In this document: positions 8,431-19,800 of the stretch, one piece after another
How positions within the stretch are numbered: position 1 is the first letter of the stretch
Layout of the letters: each line of letters opens with the position of its first letter
Assembly (NCBI GenBank): GCA_020426325.1
Contig: JAGQQG010000062.1
Location: 1-33,919, forward strand
Direction: 5' to 3'
DNA length: 33,919 nucleotides
From: Planctomycetaceae bacterium
GTDB taxonomy: Bacteria; Planctomycetota; Planctomycetia; Planctomycetales; Planctomycetaceae
The notes under the pieces: model-generated
The model's database searches: none
What the model was told of the DNA's origin: nothing
What the model saw: only the letters and a program-made list of their open reading frames with translations
Position numbers and translations under genes: made by a program

Positions 8431-9423
8431 GTGAAGAATTCAAACCTTGTACGTCTGTTAGGCGGAAGAGGTCGAGTAGCCGTTGTGCTCACTTGGATCA
8501 CCAGCCTCTCAGCAGTCCAGCCTGCCCTCTCAGAAGATGGCGCGCCTGCTGTCGACGAATCACAACCGGCTTCCCTGCTGGCCACTCCAGATCTACCAGC
8601 AGACCTGTGGACATTCGCTTCCAGCGAGATGGACGCAAAGCTGGCTGATACCTGGGAGGTTCGTGAGTCCGACGGAGAGACCATCCTCGTCTGTACCGGA
8701 GAGCCCTACGGGTATCTAAAGACGACACAGGTTTTCACGGATTTCAAGTTCGGCCTGGAATGGCGATACCCGAGCGATGTGAACGGCAACAGCGGCATAC
8801 TGCTCTACACGAACGGTCACGACAAAGACAACGTCTGGCCAACGGCGATGCAGGTGCAGTTGCATCAGCCGGTCTGCGGCAGCATCTTTCCCAGCGGCGG
8901 TGCGAAGTCGGATAATGAGATCCGCGATGTGCGCGAACTCTGCAAGCCGCTCAATCAGTGGAATTCTTGTGAAATCACCAGCACTGGCGGTCAATTATCC
9001 GTAGAAGTGAATGGACGCAAGGTTGGAGTCGTCACCGGCTGTCAGCCGGATCGCGGCGGGATCGCACTTCAAAGCGAAGGCTCTGAAATCCATTTCCGTC
9101 GCATCTGGGTGAGAAAGCTGGCGGGCGGCAATGCGACGGACGAGGCAGTCAGTCTCCTGCCGTGCTCAGCATGTCCACCCTGGCGGACCTCGTTCCGTTG
9201 TGACGAGTTGTTCGGCATCGAGCACCCCGTCGCCTTCACTTCGCACATCCCCTCTGATGGATTGACACGTCATGTGGTTCACCGAACTCGCCTGGCCCCC
9301 GATGGTCATCCTGTCCATGCTCATGGTCGTGTGCGGCTGGATGTGGTCGCAACGTCGACGGACGTCGCTGCTGATCGCCACCATCATCTCCGGAGCCGGC
9401 ATCGCCGGAACCTGGCTGATTGA
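8431..9423 (+). CDS. Secreted DUF1080 (3-keto-disaccharide hydrolase-like) protein with aberrant C-terminal tail
   Basis: GTG start at 8431. The N-terminal signal peptide (VAVVLTWITSLSAVQPALS) precedes a DUF1080/concanavalin-like jelly-roll domain at about residues 55-232. Motifs are TWEVRESDGETILVCTGEP, FKFGLEWRYPSDVNGNSGIL, MQVQLHQPVCGSIFPSGG, LNQWNSCEI, VEVNGRKV, GGIALQSEGSEIHFRRIWV. Members are abundant in planctomycetes and are linked to polysaccharide breakdown. After residue ~233 (about nt 9127) the family ends, but the frame stays open for ~98 more codons. That tail is rich in His, Arg and Pro, and its last 152 nt overlap the next gene in another frame. This looks like a lost stop or frameshift and not a real domain; the native end is probably near 9130-9260. 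Function inferred from the family only. Confidence 0.72.
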   Translation: MKNSNLVRLLGGRGRVAVVLTWITSLSAVQPALSEDGAPAVDESQPASLLATPDLPADLWTFASSEMDAKLADTWEVRESDGETILVCTGEPYGYLKTTQVFTDFKFGLEWRYPSDVNGNSGILLYTNGHDKDNVWPTAMQVQLHQPVCGSIFPSGGAKSDNEIRDVRELCKPLNQWNSCEITSTGGQLSVEVNGRKVGVVTGCQPDRGGIALQSEGSEIHFRRIWVRKLAGGNATDEAVSLLPCSACPPWRTSFRCDELFGIEHPVAFTSHIPSDGLTRHVVHRTRLAPDGHPVHAHGRVRLDVVATSTDVAADRHHHLRSRHRRNLAD

Positions 9424-9823
9424 CGAACTGGTCGTCACCGATCGCGAGCAGGTAACCGCTTCCGTCCTCACGCTCGCAGATGACGTCAGACGGCTCGATC
9501 TCAACAGCACCCTGCGATTCATCTCGCCTCGTGAAGATGACCTCAAGCATCAGGTGGAGTTGGGATTCAACCTCATCTCAGAAATCGAGTACCTGACAAT
9601 CACAGATGTGAGCGTCGATGTCTTCGGCGAGGGAGGGCGCGCTCGTTCGCATTTCCGTGCGAACGGGCGAATTCACGTCAAAGGTCATGGAGACATCGGC
9701 CATCAGCCGACACGTTGGGAACTGACGTGGCAGAAGGAAGGCTCGGATTGGAAGGTCGTCGACATCGAGAGGCTCAATCCGATCACCGGTGAAACGATTG
9801 CTACGCTCTCACGTGGGCCATAG
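9272..9823 (+). CDS. Small membrane protein with two N-terminal helices and a soluble C-terminal domain
   Basis: 183 residues. Two hydrophobic helices open the protein (PPMVILSMLMVVCGWMW and LLIATIISGAGIAGTWLI). A domain of about 120 residues follows with alternating helices and strands (VTASVLTLADDVRRLDLNST, then EYLTITDVSVDVFGE, RARSHFRANGRI, RWELTWQKEGSDWKVVDIERL). The pattern WELTWQKEGSDWKVVDIE resembles the last strands of NTF2/SnoaL-like domains, but no catalytic residues can be assigned. The start at ATG 9272 lies inside the extended frame of the DUF1080 gene. The stop is only 5 bp from the end of convergent purH, leaving no room for separate terminators. Function unknown. Confidence 0.7.
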   Translation: MWFTELAWPPMVILSMLMVVCGWMWSQRRRTSLLIATIISGAGIAGTWLIDELVVTDREQVTASVLTLADDVRRLDLNSTLRFISPREDDLKHQVELGFNLISEIEYLTITDVSVDVFGEGGRARSHFRANGRIHVKGHGDIGHQPTRWELTWQKEGSDWKVVDIERLNPITGETIATLSRGP

Positions 9824-9828
9824 TCATC

Positions 9829-11415
9829 TCAATGTTTGAAGTGTCTGCGGCCGGTGAAGATCATGGCCATCCCATGCTCGTTGCAGGCGGCGATGACCTC
9901 TTCGTCCTGTCGAGAGCCCCCCGGTTGAATGACCGCTCGCACCCCCGCTTTCGCGGCTTCGTCGACGCCGTCGCGAAACGGGAAGAACGCATCGGAAGCG
10001 ACCACTGCTCCCTGACTTCGCTCGCCCGCCTTGTGGGCAGCGATGAATGACGAATCGAGACGGCTCATCTGCCCGGCCCCGACACCGAGCACGGCTCCTT
10101 CCTTCGCCAGGAGAATTGCATTTGACTTCACATGCTTGCAAACCTTCCAGGCGAACGCGAGATCGATTCGCTCTGCTTCGGTCGGTTTTCGTTCAGTGAC
10201 GACCTGCCACTCGTCAGTCGGGTCCGGTTGATCATCCCGGTCCTGCACGAGCAATCCGCCAGCGACGCGGCGAAAATCAATCAAGGCGCCGCCGGGACTC
10301 ATCATGCCGGGACAACTCATCAGCCGCACATTGTTTTTCCATTTGGGACGGGTCGTGAGCATCTCGAACGCAGTCTCATCGAATCCCGGAGCAATGATGG
10401 CCTCGATGAACCGGCCCGGTTCACACAATTGCTCTGCCGTTGCAGTATCAACGCTTCGATTGAAGCTGATGATCGAACCAAAGGCACTGATCGGGTCTCC
10501 TTCGTACGCTTTGACAAATGCGGCATCCAACGTGTCGCCGATCGCACACCCGCAAGGGTTGTTGTGCTTGATGACGACCGCAGCCGGTTCGCTGAACTCT
10601 CGCACGATGGCGAGTGCCGCGTCGAGATCCAACAGATTGTTGTAAGAGAGTTCCTTGCCGTGTCGCTGCTCAGCGGCTGCCACCGTCGCCGGTCCGGGAG
10701 ACGACTCGACATAGAACGCAGCCCCCTGGTGCGGGTTCTCGCCATATCGCAGGACCGACTTCCGCTCGAACGATAGCGTCAACTGCTCCGGGAATGCGGA
10801 CGAAGTCTGTTCTGAGTCCTCGATCGTTTTGAGGCCGACGAAGTAATTGGCGATGGCCTGGTCATAGCGAGCTGTCATCTCAAAGGCCGCACCGGCCAGT
10901 TCTCGCCGATCCTCGAGAGTCAATTCGCCCGACCGCAGCGTCGTCAGCACATGTTCGTACTGCGAAGCACTCGTGACCACGCCAATATAGGCATGATTCT
11001 TCGCAGCCGAGCGGATCATGCTCGGACCGCCGATGTCGATCTGTTCGATCGCTTCGGGGACCGTCACTCCTTCGCGGGCGATAGTCTGCTCGAACGGGTA
11101 CAGGTTACAGACCACCAACTCGAAGGGGATGATCCCGTGTTCCGACATCGCGCCCGCATCTTCAGGACGATCCGGACGACCGAGAATCGCTCCATGAATC
11201 CGCGGGTGCAGCGTCTTGACCCGCCCGGCCATGATCTCCGGAAATTGGGTGTATTCAGAGACCTCCGTGACCGGCAGGCCTGCCTCTTTGAGTGTGCGGC
11301 TGGTGCCTCCAGTGGAGAGAATCTGGAATCCCAACTCCACCAATCCGGTGACGAAGGGGACAAGTCCGGTCTTGTCGTTCACACTGACAAGTGCCCGGCG
11401 GGGATGAGTCGGCAT
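9829..11415 (-). CDS. purH: Bifunctional AICAR formyltransferase / IMP cyclohydrolase
   Basis: 528 residues, full length. It catalyses the last two steps of purine synthesis in the cytoplasm: formylation of AICAR and ring closure to IMP. Residues 1-145 are the MGS-like IMP cyclohydrolase domain (ALVSVNDKTGLVPFV, ILSTGGTSRTLKEAG, GRVKTLHPRIHGAILGR, NLYPFEQT, IDIGGPSMIRSAAKNH). The remainder is the AICAR transformylase with LRYGENPHQ, YNNLLDLDAAL, the catalytic Lys-His in VVIKHNNPCG, and DAFFPFRDGVDEAAKAG near the end, finishing GRRHFKH. The start ATG at 11415 gives the canonical N-terminus. No SD is evident. It stands alone, convergent with the membrane-protein gene. Confidence 0.97.
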   Translation of the reverse strand: MPTHPRRALVSVNDKTGLVPFVTGLVELGFQILSTGGTSRTLKEAGLPVTEVSEYTQFPEIMAGRVKTLHPRIHGAILGRPDRPEDAGAMSEHGIIPFELVVCNLYPFEQTIAREGVTVPEAIEQIDIGGPSMIRSAAKNHAYIGVVTSASQYEHVLTTLRSGELTLEDRRELAGAAFEMTARYDQAIANYFVGLKTIEDSEQTSSAFPEQLTLSFERKSVLRYGENPHQGAAFYVESSPGPATVAAAEQRHGKELSYNNLLDLDAALAIVREFSEPAAVVIKHNNPCGCAIGDTLDAAFVKAYEGDPISAFGSIISFNRSVDTATAEQLCEPGRFIEAIIAPGFDETAFEMLTTRPKWKNNVRLMSCPGMMSPGGALIDFRRVAGGLLVQDRDDQPDPTDEWQVVTERKPTEAERIDLAFAWKVCKHVKSNAILLAKEGAVLGVGAGQMSRLDSSFIAAHKAGERSQGAVVASDAFFPFRDGVDEAAKAGVRAVIQPGGSRQDEEVIAACNEHGMAMIFTGRRHFKH

Positions 11416-11560
11416 GGGTCTTTGCTTTGGTCTGGTCGGGGTTTAGACTCGTGGTGCCACTTCCGCATGGCCGCCTGATGATTGCTCGCGGCTCAGGGGA
11501 GTGTTGTGTTGTTCCTCGACGCGACTCTAGTCGGGCCGTTCCGCAACGTCAAATCACAGA

Positions 11561-12445
11561 ATGGGTGACTTCATGCCTTGCTGCTCCGCGATCGTCCGAC
11601 CTCTGCTGCTGGTGGTGATACTCTCTGGCGTCTGCTCCCCTTTGTCCGCAGGAGTCGTGTATGTCAACAGCCGCGTGGGAAGCGATGCATTTGACGGACG
11701 GTCTGAGTTTCCCGTTAATCGACGAGTCGGTCCGGTGAGAACGCTGCAACGCGCCGCAGCATGCCTGTGTGTGGGAGACTCGATCGTCCTCGCAGAAAAC
11801 GGCGTTCCATACTTCGGTTCGCTCAGTCTCGTCAATCAGAGGCACAGCGGCGTTCCCACCCGCCCCGTCGAGATCATCGGCAACGGGGCGATTATCTCGG
11901 GTGCCCGACCAATCCCCCGGAAAGCCTGGACCAGCGAGGGACTCGATCTCTGGCGAATCACCCCGATTCGCAAACGATACGTCCAACTCTCCAGAGGCAA
12001 TGAGACTTTGCCCAGTTACGACTTGCCCTGGTCGTTGTCCTATCTGCCGAATGCCCCGGCCGATCATTGGTATCGTGAGGGACATTCCGTCTTGCTCAAG
12101 ACTGAGCCGGGAGAACATCCGGCCCTGCAACCGCTCGACCTCGCCCGTGAGGACGTCGGCCTGACGCTTTTGGGGGTCGAGCATGTCGTGATTCGCGATG
12201 TCACATTTCGACACTTCCGTCTCGACGGCATCAATCTCCATGATCGGTGTCACAATGTCGTGCTTGACAATGTGGTCTGCGAAGGGAACGGACGGGCGGG
12301 CGTGGCCGTCGGTGGTACCAGTCAGGTTGTGATCCGCAACTCGCTGTTAGCCGACAACCGTGAATACTCTCTACTCATCACCGAACTGGGACAGGCAGAA
12401 GTCACCGACAGCGAAATGATGCGTCGTCCGGCGATTGTTGAGTAA
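11561..12445 (+). CDS. Secreted right-handed parallel beta-helix protein
   Basis: 294 residues with a signal peptide (about residues 9-30, IVRPLLLVVILSGVCSPLSAG). The mature start VVYVNSRVGSDAFDGRSE, then RTLQRAAACLCVGDSIVLAENG, is the standard opening of pectate-lyase-like/DUF1565 beta-helix proteins. Beta-helix rungs follow in VEIIGNGAIISG, GVEHVVIRDVTFRHFRLDGINLHD, CHNVVLDNVVCEGNGRAGVAVGG and TSQVVIRNSLLADNREYSLLI. No catalytic residues of polysaccharide lyases can be identified, so a carbohydrate-binding or lyase role is only a family inference. ATG 11573 is an alternative start. The gene is short compared with usual family members, and the helix ends abruptly after about five rungs. It converges on the HEAT-like gene with 22 bp between. 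Confidence 0.75.
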   Translation: MGDFMPCCSAIVRPLLLVVILSGVCSPLSAGVVYVNSRVGSDAFDGRSEFPVNRRVGPVRTLQRAAACLCVGDSIVLAENGVPYFGSLSLVNQRHSGVPTRPVEIIGNGAIISGARPIPRKAWTSEGLDLWRITPIRKRYVQLSRGNETLPSYDLPWSLSYLPNAPADHWYREGHSVLLKTEPGEHPALQPLDLAREDVGLTLLGVEHVVIRDVTFRHFRLDGINLHDRCHNVVLDNVVCEGNGRAGVAVGGTSQVVIRNSLLADNREYSLLITELGQAEVTDSEMMRRPAIVE

Positions 12446-12467
12446 GCTACTATTCGGATTCTGCAAA

Positions 12468-13691
12468 TCAGAGCTGCACGCCTTCCACGGCGGTGGCGTC
12501 GATCGCGAGGCCCTGGGCTCGCTGAACCTTTCCCCAGAGATGCCATTGGTTCAACGCCTGCTCACGTTGTTCGTCTGATTCGAAACCGATCGTGTTCGGC
12601 TGAAACAGGTATTTCTCGTGAAAAGGCAACGCCCCGAATCCGTAGTCGCTCGGGTTCTGTCCGCTCAAGTGCAGCATCACCGCGAGAGCCACGTCACGCA
12701 CCTGTGAGGTGAACATGGACCTCCCGTTCCTTCGGCCTTCTGCGATGTCGGAATCGTCATCCAGCAGGAACGTCATGTCCTGTAAGTGCTCCGGACCGCC
12801 AAGCTTTCCGATCGCACAAATTGCAGTCTGCACGTGACTGCCCCGTGCCCCGGAATGAATCAGCTGAAAGGCCGGTTCGACACCAGCGGCGAAGGAGTAT
12901 TGCATAGCGACGTTGATCCGATGCGCAGGGGAGACATCATCCGCCAGCGCGATCCATCTGGACATCAACCGTCGGTAGGCCGAGTCGTCGAATTCATTGA
13001 TGGCATTTGCGATCTGCGTCTGACCGATCACCGCAGACGTCATCGAGCGTGTGCCGATGCTCAGTTCACAGCCGGGGTCGAGCATCACAAACATAAACAC
13101 CGCCAGCGTAGCGGGCGACATCCGAGAGGCGACGTTCTGACGGTCTCCTCTGCGAAAGCGGCTGTTGCTCTGCTCGGTGGCGACCTGAAGCTCAACACCC
13201 GAGCGGTCCGTGAGTCGCATCACGCCCGGCTCAGCCTCATGCATTTCGACGAACAGCCTTCGAGCGGACTGGTCGTTCCCGCAAATTTCGGAGAAGCGTT
13301 GCCATCCGGGAATCGCATGGCCCAGTCCGGGATCGCCGGTCGCAAGGAACTCGGTCAATGCACGATTCTGCGCAATCTGCTCGATGGCATCGCGGAGCTT
13401 TCTGACACGATAGCGAATCTCCAGATCATCATGTCGACTCGCTTCACGGAGTGCTGGCAGAACGGCTGGCCCCATCTCGCGTAACTCGACCGCAGCCTCT
13501 TCACGCAGCTGATAGGAAGAGGCACCCAGCTGATTGATCAACTGTCTCGCCCGAACCGTGACTGCATCAGCGACAAGACGATCCGTGGGTTCATCGTCCG
13601 TCTCGTCAGCGAGCACTTGCAAACCGGGGGCGAGGAGGATGGCCCAGAGGACACCGCTCATCAGAACCCACCGTTGAAAATCACGTCGCAC
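12468..13691 (-). CDS. Exported HEAT-like repeat protein of unknown function
   Basis: 407 residues. GTG start at 13691 with GAGGG 7 nt upstream. An N-terminal signal peptide (VLMSGVLWAILLAPGLQVLA) precedes a HEAT-like helical pair in YQLREEAAVELREMGPAVLP plus EIRYRVRKLRDAIEQI. The middle (about 110-250) has no recognised fold. Further helical repeats appear around HVQTAICAIGKLGGPEHL and SQVRDVALAVMLHLSGQNP. Planctomycetes carry many such secreted HEAT-type proteins, thought to be protein-binding scaffolds; no enzymatic motif is visible. ATG at residue 11 is an alternative start that would keep most of the signal peptide. Confidence 0.75.
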   Translation of the reverse strand: MRRDFQRWVLMSGVLWAILLAPGLQVLADETDDEPTDRLVADAVTVRARQLINQLGASSYQLREEAAVELREMGPAVLPALREASRHDDLEIRYRVRKLRDAIEQIAQNRALTEFLATGDPGLGHAIPGWQRFSEICGNDQSARRLFVEMHEAEPGVMRLTDRSGVELQVATEQSNSRFRRGDRQNVASRMSPATLAVFMFVMLDPGCELSIGTRSMTSAVIGQTQIANAINEFDDSAYRRLMSRWIALADDVSPAHRINVAMQYSFAAGVEPAFQLIHSGARGSHVQTAICAIGKLGGPEHLQDMTFLLDDDSDIAEGRRNGRSMFTSQVRDVALAVMLHLSGQNPSDYGFGALPFHEKYLFQPNTIGFESDEQREQALNQWHLWGKVQRAQGLAIDATAVEGVQL

Positions 13692-13787
13692 GTCTGACCC
13701 TCAGTTCATCAGGAAGTGTCAGGCTCTGCAACAATCATAGGTCCTCTCTGCGGATTCAGTCCACAGGAGAAATCGCCTGTTATCCAC

Positions 13788-13823
13788 AAAAAACAGCCCA
13801 CAGGGAGGAGTCCTGCGGGCTGT
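13788..13823 (-). terminator. Intrinsic terminator of the giant beta-helix gene
   Basis: On the minus strand ACAGCCCGCAGG and CCTGTGGGCTGT form a 12-bp stem with one G-T pair and a 7-nt loop, followed by a run of six T (plus-strand A 13788-13793). It lies about 50 bp after the stop of the 6.7-kb gene. Confidence 0.87.
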
Positions 13824-13872
13824 CGGGTTTGTTGAGCGTTCACGTTTCAGCGAGCGATGCCTTCGGGTCAGA

Positions 13873-16800
13873 TCAGGGGAGGATGTCCACCTGTCCCATG
13901 CCGTTCTCGGTCTCCCGTTCATTCAACTCCTCGTTCAAGATGTTGAACGTGTTGGAGAGGTTGACGGTGATCCGGGTATTACCTGCGACCGTGCCGTCAC
14001 CATTCGCAGTGGCATCGATACCATCACCCTCGCCGTTGGCAGCAATGCCGTCGTCGTTGAAACGGATGGTGCCGCTGTCGAAATCGATGATGATGCCCGT
14101 GTCCTGCAGAAGTGCCGTGTCATCACCATTGTTGGCGACGAGATGGAAACCATCGCCGTTGTTGCTGTCCACATTGGCGAACTGGAAGTCGAGGTCGATC
14201 AGCGACTGATCGTCCAGCGATGCATCGTTATTCGTCTCCAATTGAACCCCCCGGCCATTTTCGGTGACCATGCTGTGAGCGATACGCCCGGTGACGGTCG
14301 AGTCATTGTCGGACATGATGTCGATACCAGCTCCAGTGTTGCCGGTGAAGTCGACACCATCAAAGTTCAGTCCCACGATCGACCCATTGTCGAGTGTGCC
14401 ACCCAGTCCGGCTCCCGAGGCACCACTGAAGATGGATCGCGGTACGAGAATGTCATTGGGGTCAGCATTCTCGATATCAATCATCAGGTTGGCACCGTTG
14501 TTGAGCGAGAACGCCAAGACATTCGTTCCGCCGATCGTCGAGAAGTTCTCAGCGTTGTTGAGCTCGAAGTCGATCGTCGCTCCGTCAGCAGAGAGATCGA
14601 TCGCGGTTCCCCCAGCATTCTCACCAGAGACTGCATCGCCCATGACGGTGATCATCGAGCCGGATGTTGCGTTCAGATCGAAGGCGTTACTCCCGACCAT
14701 ATCCATCAAGGTGTTGGTGAAGTTTCCGGTAAAGGAAGCACCACTTGCGGTGTTGACGTGGACCGCGTCGCCTCCGACACCTGACATGTCATTGTTTGTG
14801 AAGTTGAACGTGGCAGATGTCATGGCACCACTCAGCGTAGCATCGATAATTTGCCCGCCAACTCCCGTCATGTCGGTGTCAGCCACGCTCAGGTCGAGCA
14901 TTGAGTCGCCAGTCATTGCGATCTCAAACACACTGTCAGTCGCTCCCGAGAAGTCATTGGGGTCGATGTCGATATTCGCCATGCCGCCGGACGCTTCAAA
15001 GATGTCGAACGTATCGTCACCGGCTCCCGTCGCAGAAACATTCGTGAGCTTCATGTTCAGGACACCGCCGTTGATGGCTTCCAGATGGAAGGCGTCTCCA
15101 ACTGCATCGTTTACCGACGAGTCCGTGAAGTTGATGGTTGTGTTCGGAGAGCCGTTCACGCCGATCGAGACTCCGTGACCGAACGCGTTGTTGAACGCAC
15201 CGCGAAGAACATTGGATGTAAATGCTGAGTCCGCTACGAAGGCGACGTATCCGAAATCGCCGCCATTCGTCATGACGTCTGTCAGATTCAGTGCCCCCGT
15301 GCTCCCACCCGTGATGCTTGAGTAGACTCCAATGATATTGCTACTGAAGTCAGCCGGAGTCCCCATTGTCCCCGAGATGTTGGATGTCACAGTCGAAGAG
15401 CCTGTTGCAATCAGTTGCAGTCCAGCGAACCCAGCTCCAGCAAACGAACCGGCGTTTGTCAGATTGATCGTGGTGGACCCTCCGTTCGTCGCAGAGAGTG
15501 AAGTACCGGCAAAACCAGCGCCTGCACCGGAGACTCCCGTCCCAGAGATCGTGATGTTTGAGGCATCCGCTGCGGCTCCGAGGGCGATGTTGCCTGCACC
15601 ATCCAGCTGGACGTTGTTCAGATTCGCCCCGTAGGTGCCGCCGTTGTTGGCGATGAGGGCGAGACCATCGACACCTGCTCCGGAAGCATCCACGTTCAGG
15701 AGTGTGATCGTGCCGCTGGAATCATCCACCAGGATGTCGACCGCTGAGCCGCCTGCGTTGGCGAGTGAACTGTCAACAACCGTCGCTGTGAAGTTTGACC
15801 CAGTATTTGCCGTCACGAAGATGCCTGCACCTCCGGTCGATTCGACATCGGACCGAGTGAGATTGAGTGTCGCGGATGAACCGCCCATGAGATTGGCGAG
15901 CACACCCTCGGCTCCCGTCGGGTTGGCAGCGTTCGACAGTGGTGAATCGATGAACGTCGCTAACAGTGAGCCGCCCATGTCCCCCGTGATCTCTAGGCCG
16001 TTACTGCCAGCCCCGGTTGCGTCCGTCGGATCGACAAACAGATCGACCGTCGAGAAGCCGGACATGACAATGTCGAAGGCATCGTCGCCAGCATCCATAA
16101 CAGAACTGTCGATAATGTCGATGTCGAGTGAGCTGAGATCTGCCGCCCTCGCATGAACGCCATCCGTCGTGGCATTGTTTAAGTTAGAGTCTCGAATGAA
16201 TACTGTTCCGACTGATCCCTCGTAGTCGAGAAGTGCAGCGTGATTCCCTGCGTTGGAAAGATTAGTCCGCAACACCAATGCATTATGTGTCGAGTCGAGC
16301 GCCGTCATACGCAGTGCATCGGAGGCAAACGTTCCACTGAAGTCAGTATCGATCAACGACAGGTTAGCGGTCGAACCGTCATTCACTGTTGCTTCGACCC
16401 CTACGCTGCCCGCTCCATTAAACATGGCCGGGCTCCCCATGGTTCCGGTGACGCTGACGGAGATGGTGCTGGCTCCAGATCCGAAATAATCGATTCCGTC
16501 ATCGCCTGCCCCTGAGAAGTCACCAGCGTCGTTCAGCATCATGTTCAAAATAGATCCCGAGAGGGCAAATATCTGAATGGCGTCTCCTCCAGCATTTGAT
16601 GCCGAGATGCCATCAGAACTCGTGAACGTAAGATTCGATGAGTCGGCAATCAGCGAGATTGCATCGCTTCCGGCATCATCAAATGCAACTCCGTTCATGG
16701 TCACAATATCAAGGTTCGAACCCTGAACCACTTCAGCTTCGATGCCATGTACCGTTGCGTTAACAGCGAACACATCATCAAGTGTCAACGTGCCGATCGA

Positions 16801-19800
16801 GTTGGTGTGGCCAACGCGAACTGCCCTATCTCCAGCGTTGTTCAAGAAGCCATGAGTGACGGTCGTACTGGTAACGGAATCGAAGACCTCGTATTCCAGA
16901 GCGCTGCCGCCGGCGCCATTGAAGTTCACATTCGTCAGGTTAATCGTAGCAGTCGAACCGTTCTCGTAAGCTGCGGTAAATCCATCGTCAGTTGCCATGG
17001 CGAAGTTGGCGATTGGGCTGCCGTGCAAGTCGAAGTTGATCGTGCCCGCATCGGCATGGAGGTCAACTCCATCATCACCTGCTCTCAGGAATGAGCCGGT
17101 GTTGGTAAGTGCTAGGTTGACCGTACCACCAATAGTTTCAACGAAGATTCCGTCGGCGCCCGCCATTTCGCCACTCACGCCGTCGCCATTGACTGTGGTG
17201 GTCGAACCGGTCCCTGCGAAGAGGTTGATCGCTGTGCCGCCGACGTTGTTGAACACAGTTCCGTTCGTCAGGGTGCCTGTGAAGGACGAACCGTTGTCAG
17301 CACGGGCAAGCAGGCCGTCGCCACCTGCGTCGGATCCGGGGGAGTTGTTGATATTCAGGATGCCGGTTGAGCTGTTGTCCAGGACGACGGAGAAGGCATT
17401 GCCTGTCGCGTCGATGAACGGACTGCTGAGGACGTTCCCGGTGAACATCGAGCCGTTGTCTGCGATGATGTCCATGCCGTCGCCGCCTGCGTTCGCGACA
17501 GCCGAACTAGCCAGTCGCAGGTTCGCGGTGGCTCCGTTGTCGAGCCGACCGTTCACGCCGTCGCCGCCGGTCCCCATCGCGAGGGTCGACAGATTCGAGT
17601 TGATGAAGTTTGCGAAGAGGTCTGCATTGTCGCCGTCAAATTTCAGTCCTTCAGCACCCGCTCCCTGAGAAGGAGTTCCTTCAACGCGGATGTCGATGGA
17701 CGATCCACTGCGGAAGCCCAGGTCGTAAGCGTTCTCACCGGCATTGGTGAGCGAGCTGTCTGCAATGTCGACGTTCGCAGTCGAACCGTTGTTGGCCTGC
17801 AGTCGCAGGGCGTCACGGCCGACGTCATCGACGAGAGTGTCCTCAACGAACAGCATCGCGTTGGAGTTGTTCAATCCGATGTTGATGCCATCGAGACCCG
17901 CGCGGCTGAGATCGGTCGAGGCTGAGTCAATGCCGACTGCAGAACCATTCACTGCGGTCACGCGAATCGATGAACCCGCAGCATCAGCGGCATCCACATC
18001 CTCGAGGACAAGCATGCCGGTCGAGTTGCTGAGCATGAGAGCGAAGGCATCGCCACCTGCACCGGAAATGTCGGTGTTGAGCATGTCAGCCGAGAAGGTT
18101 GAACCGTTCGTAGCATCGACGAGCAAACCATTGCCAGCCGGAGCCGAGAGGTCTGAATCGGTGAAGCTCAGCAGGGCCGTCGACATGCCGTCGAGGTTGC
18201 CATAAATCGCATGCGAGCCGGCACCTGTCATGGTCAGATTGTCGAAGCTGGCATCGACATATCCGTTCATCATACCGCCGACCCACAGACCAATGCGGCC
18301 CGGCATATCGGCCGTTGTATCAGCGACATCAAGCGTGATTCGTGAGTCGGTATTCGCCAGCAGATGGAAGGCGTCAACTCCTGCCCCATCGAGATTGCTG
18401 TTGTCAATCGTGCCATTCAAGTTGGCAAAGTTGCTGGTTTCGACATTGAAGGCGTTACGGCCGACCATCGAGAGGTTGACGTCGTCCAGCGTCACGTTCA
18501 CATCAGAACGGTCGACCATAAACCGCATGCCGTCGCGACCCGCTCCGGTGAACAACGTCGAAGCGATGTCCAGATTGGCGTTCGCGAAGCTGTTGATCTC
18601 AGCATGCAGTCCGTCATTCAGTGGTGTTGAGACATCCGTGTCGGTCATCGCCAGGTTGATGGTGCCGCTGGTAGCGATGATGTTCACACCATGACCTGTC
18701 CCTTCGGAACCGTCAGCGGGAAGCACACCGAAGGCATCAGCAGGACCCGGCACCGGCACTCCCGGTCCCGGCGGAATCATCAGGGCACCCCCGCCGGCGT
18801 TGGTGAAGGTGCTGTTGGTCACAGCCAGGTTGATCTCGCCCGGGCCGTTCGTTTCGAGTTCGAGACCCGTCCCGTTCATGTCAGCCAGCACACCGTCGGC
18901 AGTCGCGTTGATGATCGAGCTGTTCGCATACAGACGCACACCGTTGCGTCCACCGAGCAGGAAGGGAACGTTGTTGATCGTGAGATCAAGCGGCGCGACA
19001 CCCGAGTTGTGCACGCCGATGCCTGCGATCGCGGTCGGGTCGGAGATGTTGAAAGCCACGTTGTCGATGAGACCATGACCCGTGACATTTGAGAGCATGA
19101 TGCCTGCACCCGGTCCGGTGGACATAGCGGGCATGACATCGTTGTTGATGTTGCGGATTTCAAAGTTCGTGAGCGACTGACCGCGAATGGCGAAGCCGTC
19201 GACCGCAGGCATGAGGTTCAGGCCGTCAACCAGCGTGTTGCTGGCGATGTTAATGATCGAAGCTCCCTGATTGGCCGTGACGTACGGGTTCGGTCCCATC
19301 GAATCGAGACCTGGCACGAGAAACGACCCGCGACCAGCCACATCGATGAAGAACGGCGTCCCGTCACCGATGAGCGTTTGACCTGCGGTCATGAAGAGTC
19401 CATCACCGGCGGTCAGCTTAGTCGTAGGAGAGGTCGAGCCTCGCTGGACGACAATCAGGTCTGCATTGGAACCGTTGGCGAAGTCCAGTCGAGCATAGGG
19501 ATTGATGAGCGACCCCGTCCCCGGCATGAGGTTGGTGTTGTTGGCATAGACGATCCGGTAAGGACGACCTGTCTCAGGATTGATGTATGGAGTGAAGATG
19601 TCGGTCTCGAAGGTCTGCGTGGCGACACGGCGTTGCTTCTGCAGACGGTCGAACAGACGACGGTTGACGGACGCCATCTGGCTGTGATCGCAGCTCACGC
19701 CACCACGTCCGAGAATCCAGGCGAGGCCAAGGTTCGTGCTGGTCCCGAACTGGTTGTCGTGCGTGACGTCGAGGTTGAGTTGCACTGCATTGAAGTCTGC

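Noticed and set aside
14291-15178. Several long plus-strand frames rich in Ser/Pro/Ala opposite the repeat array (also 15635-16156, 16997-17668)
   Set aside because: They are the complement of the Gly/Asn/Asp-rich repeats, and their low complexity follows from the repeat codons.
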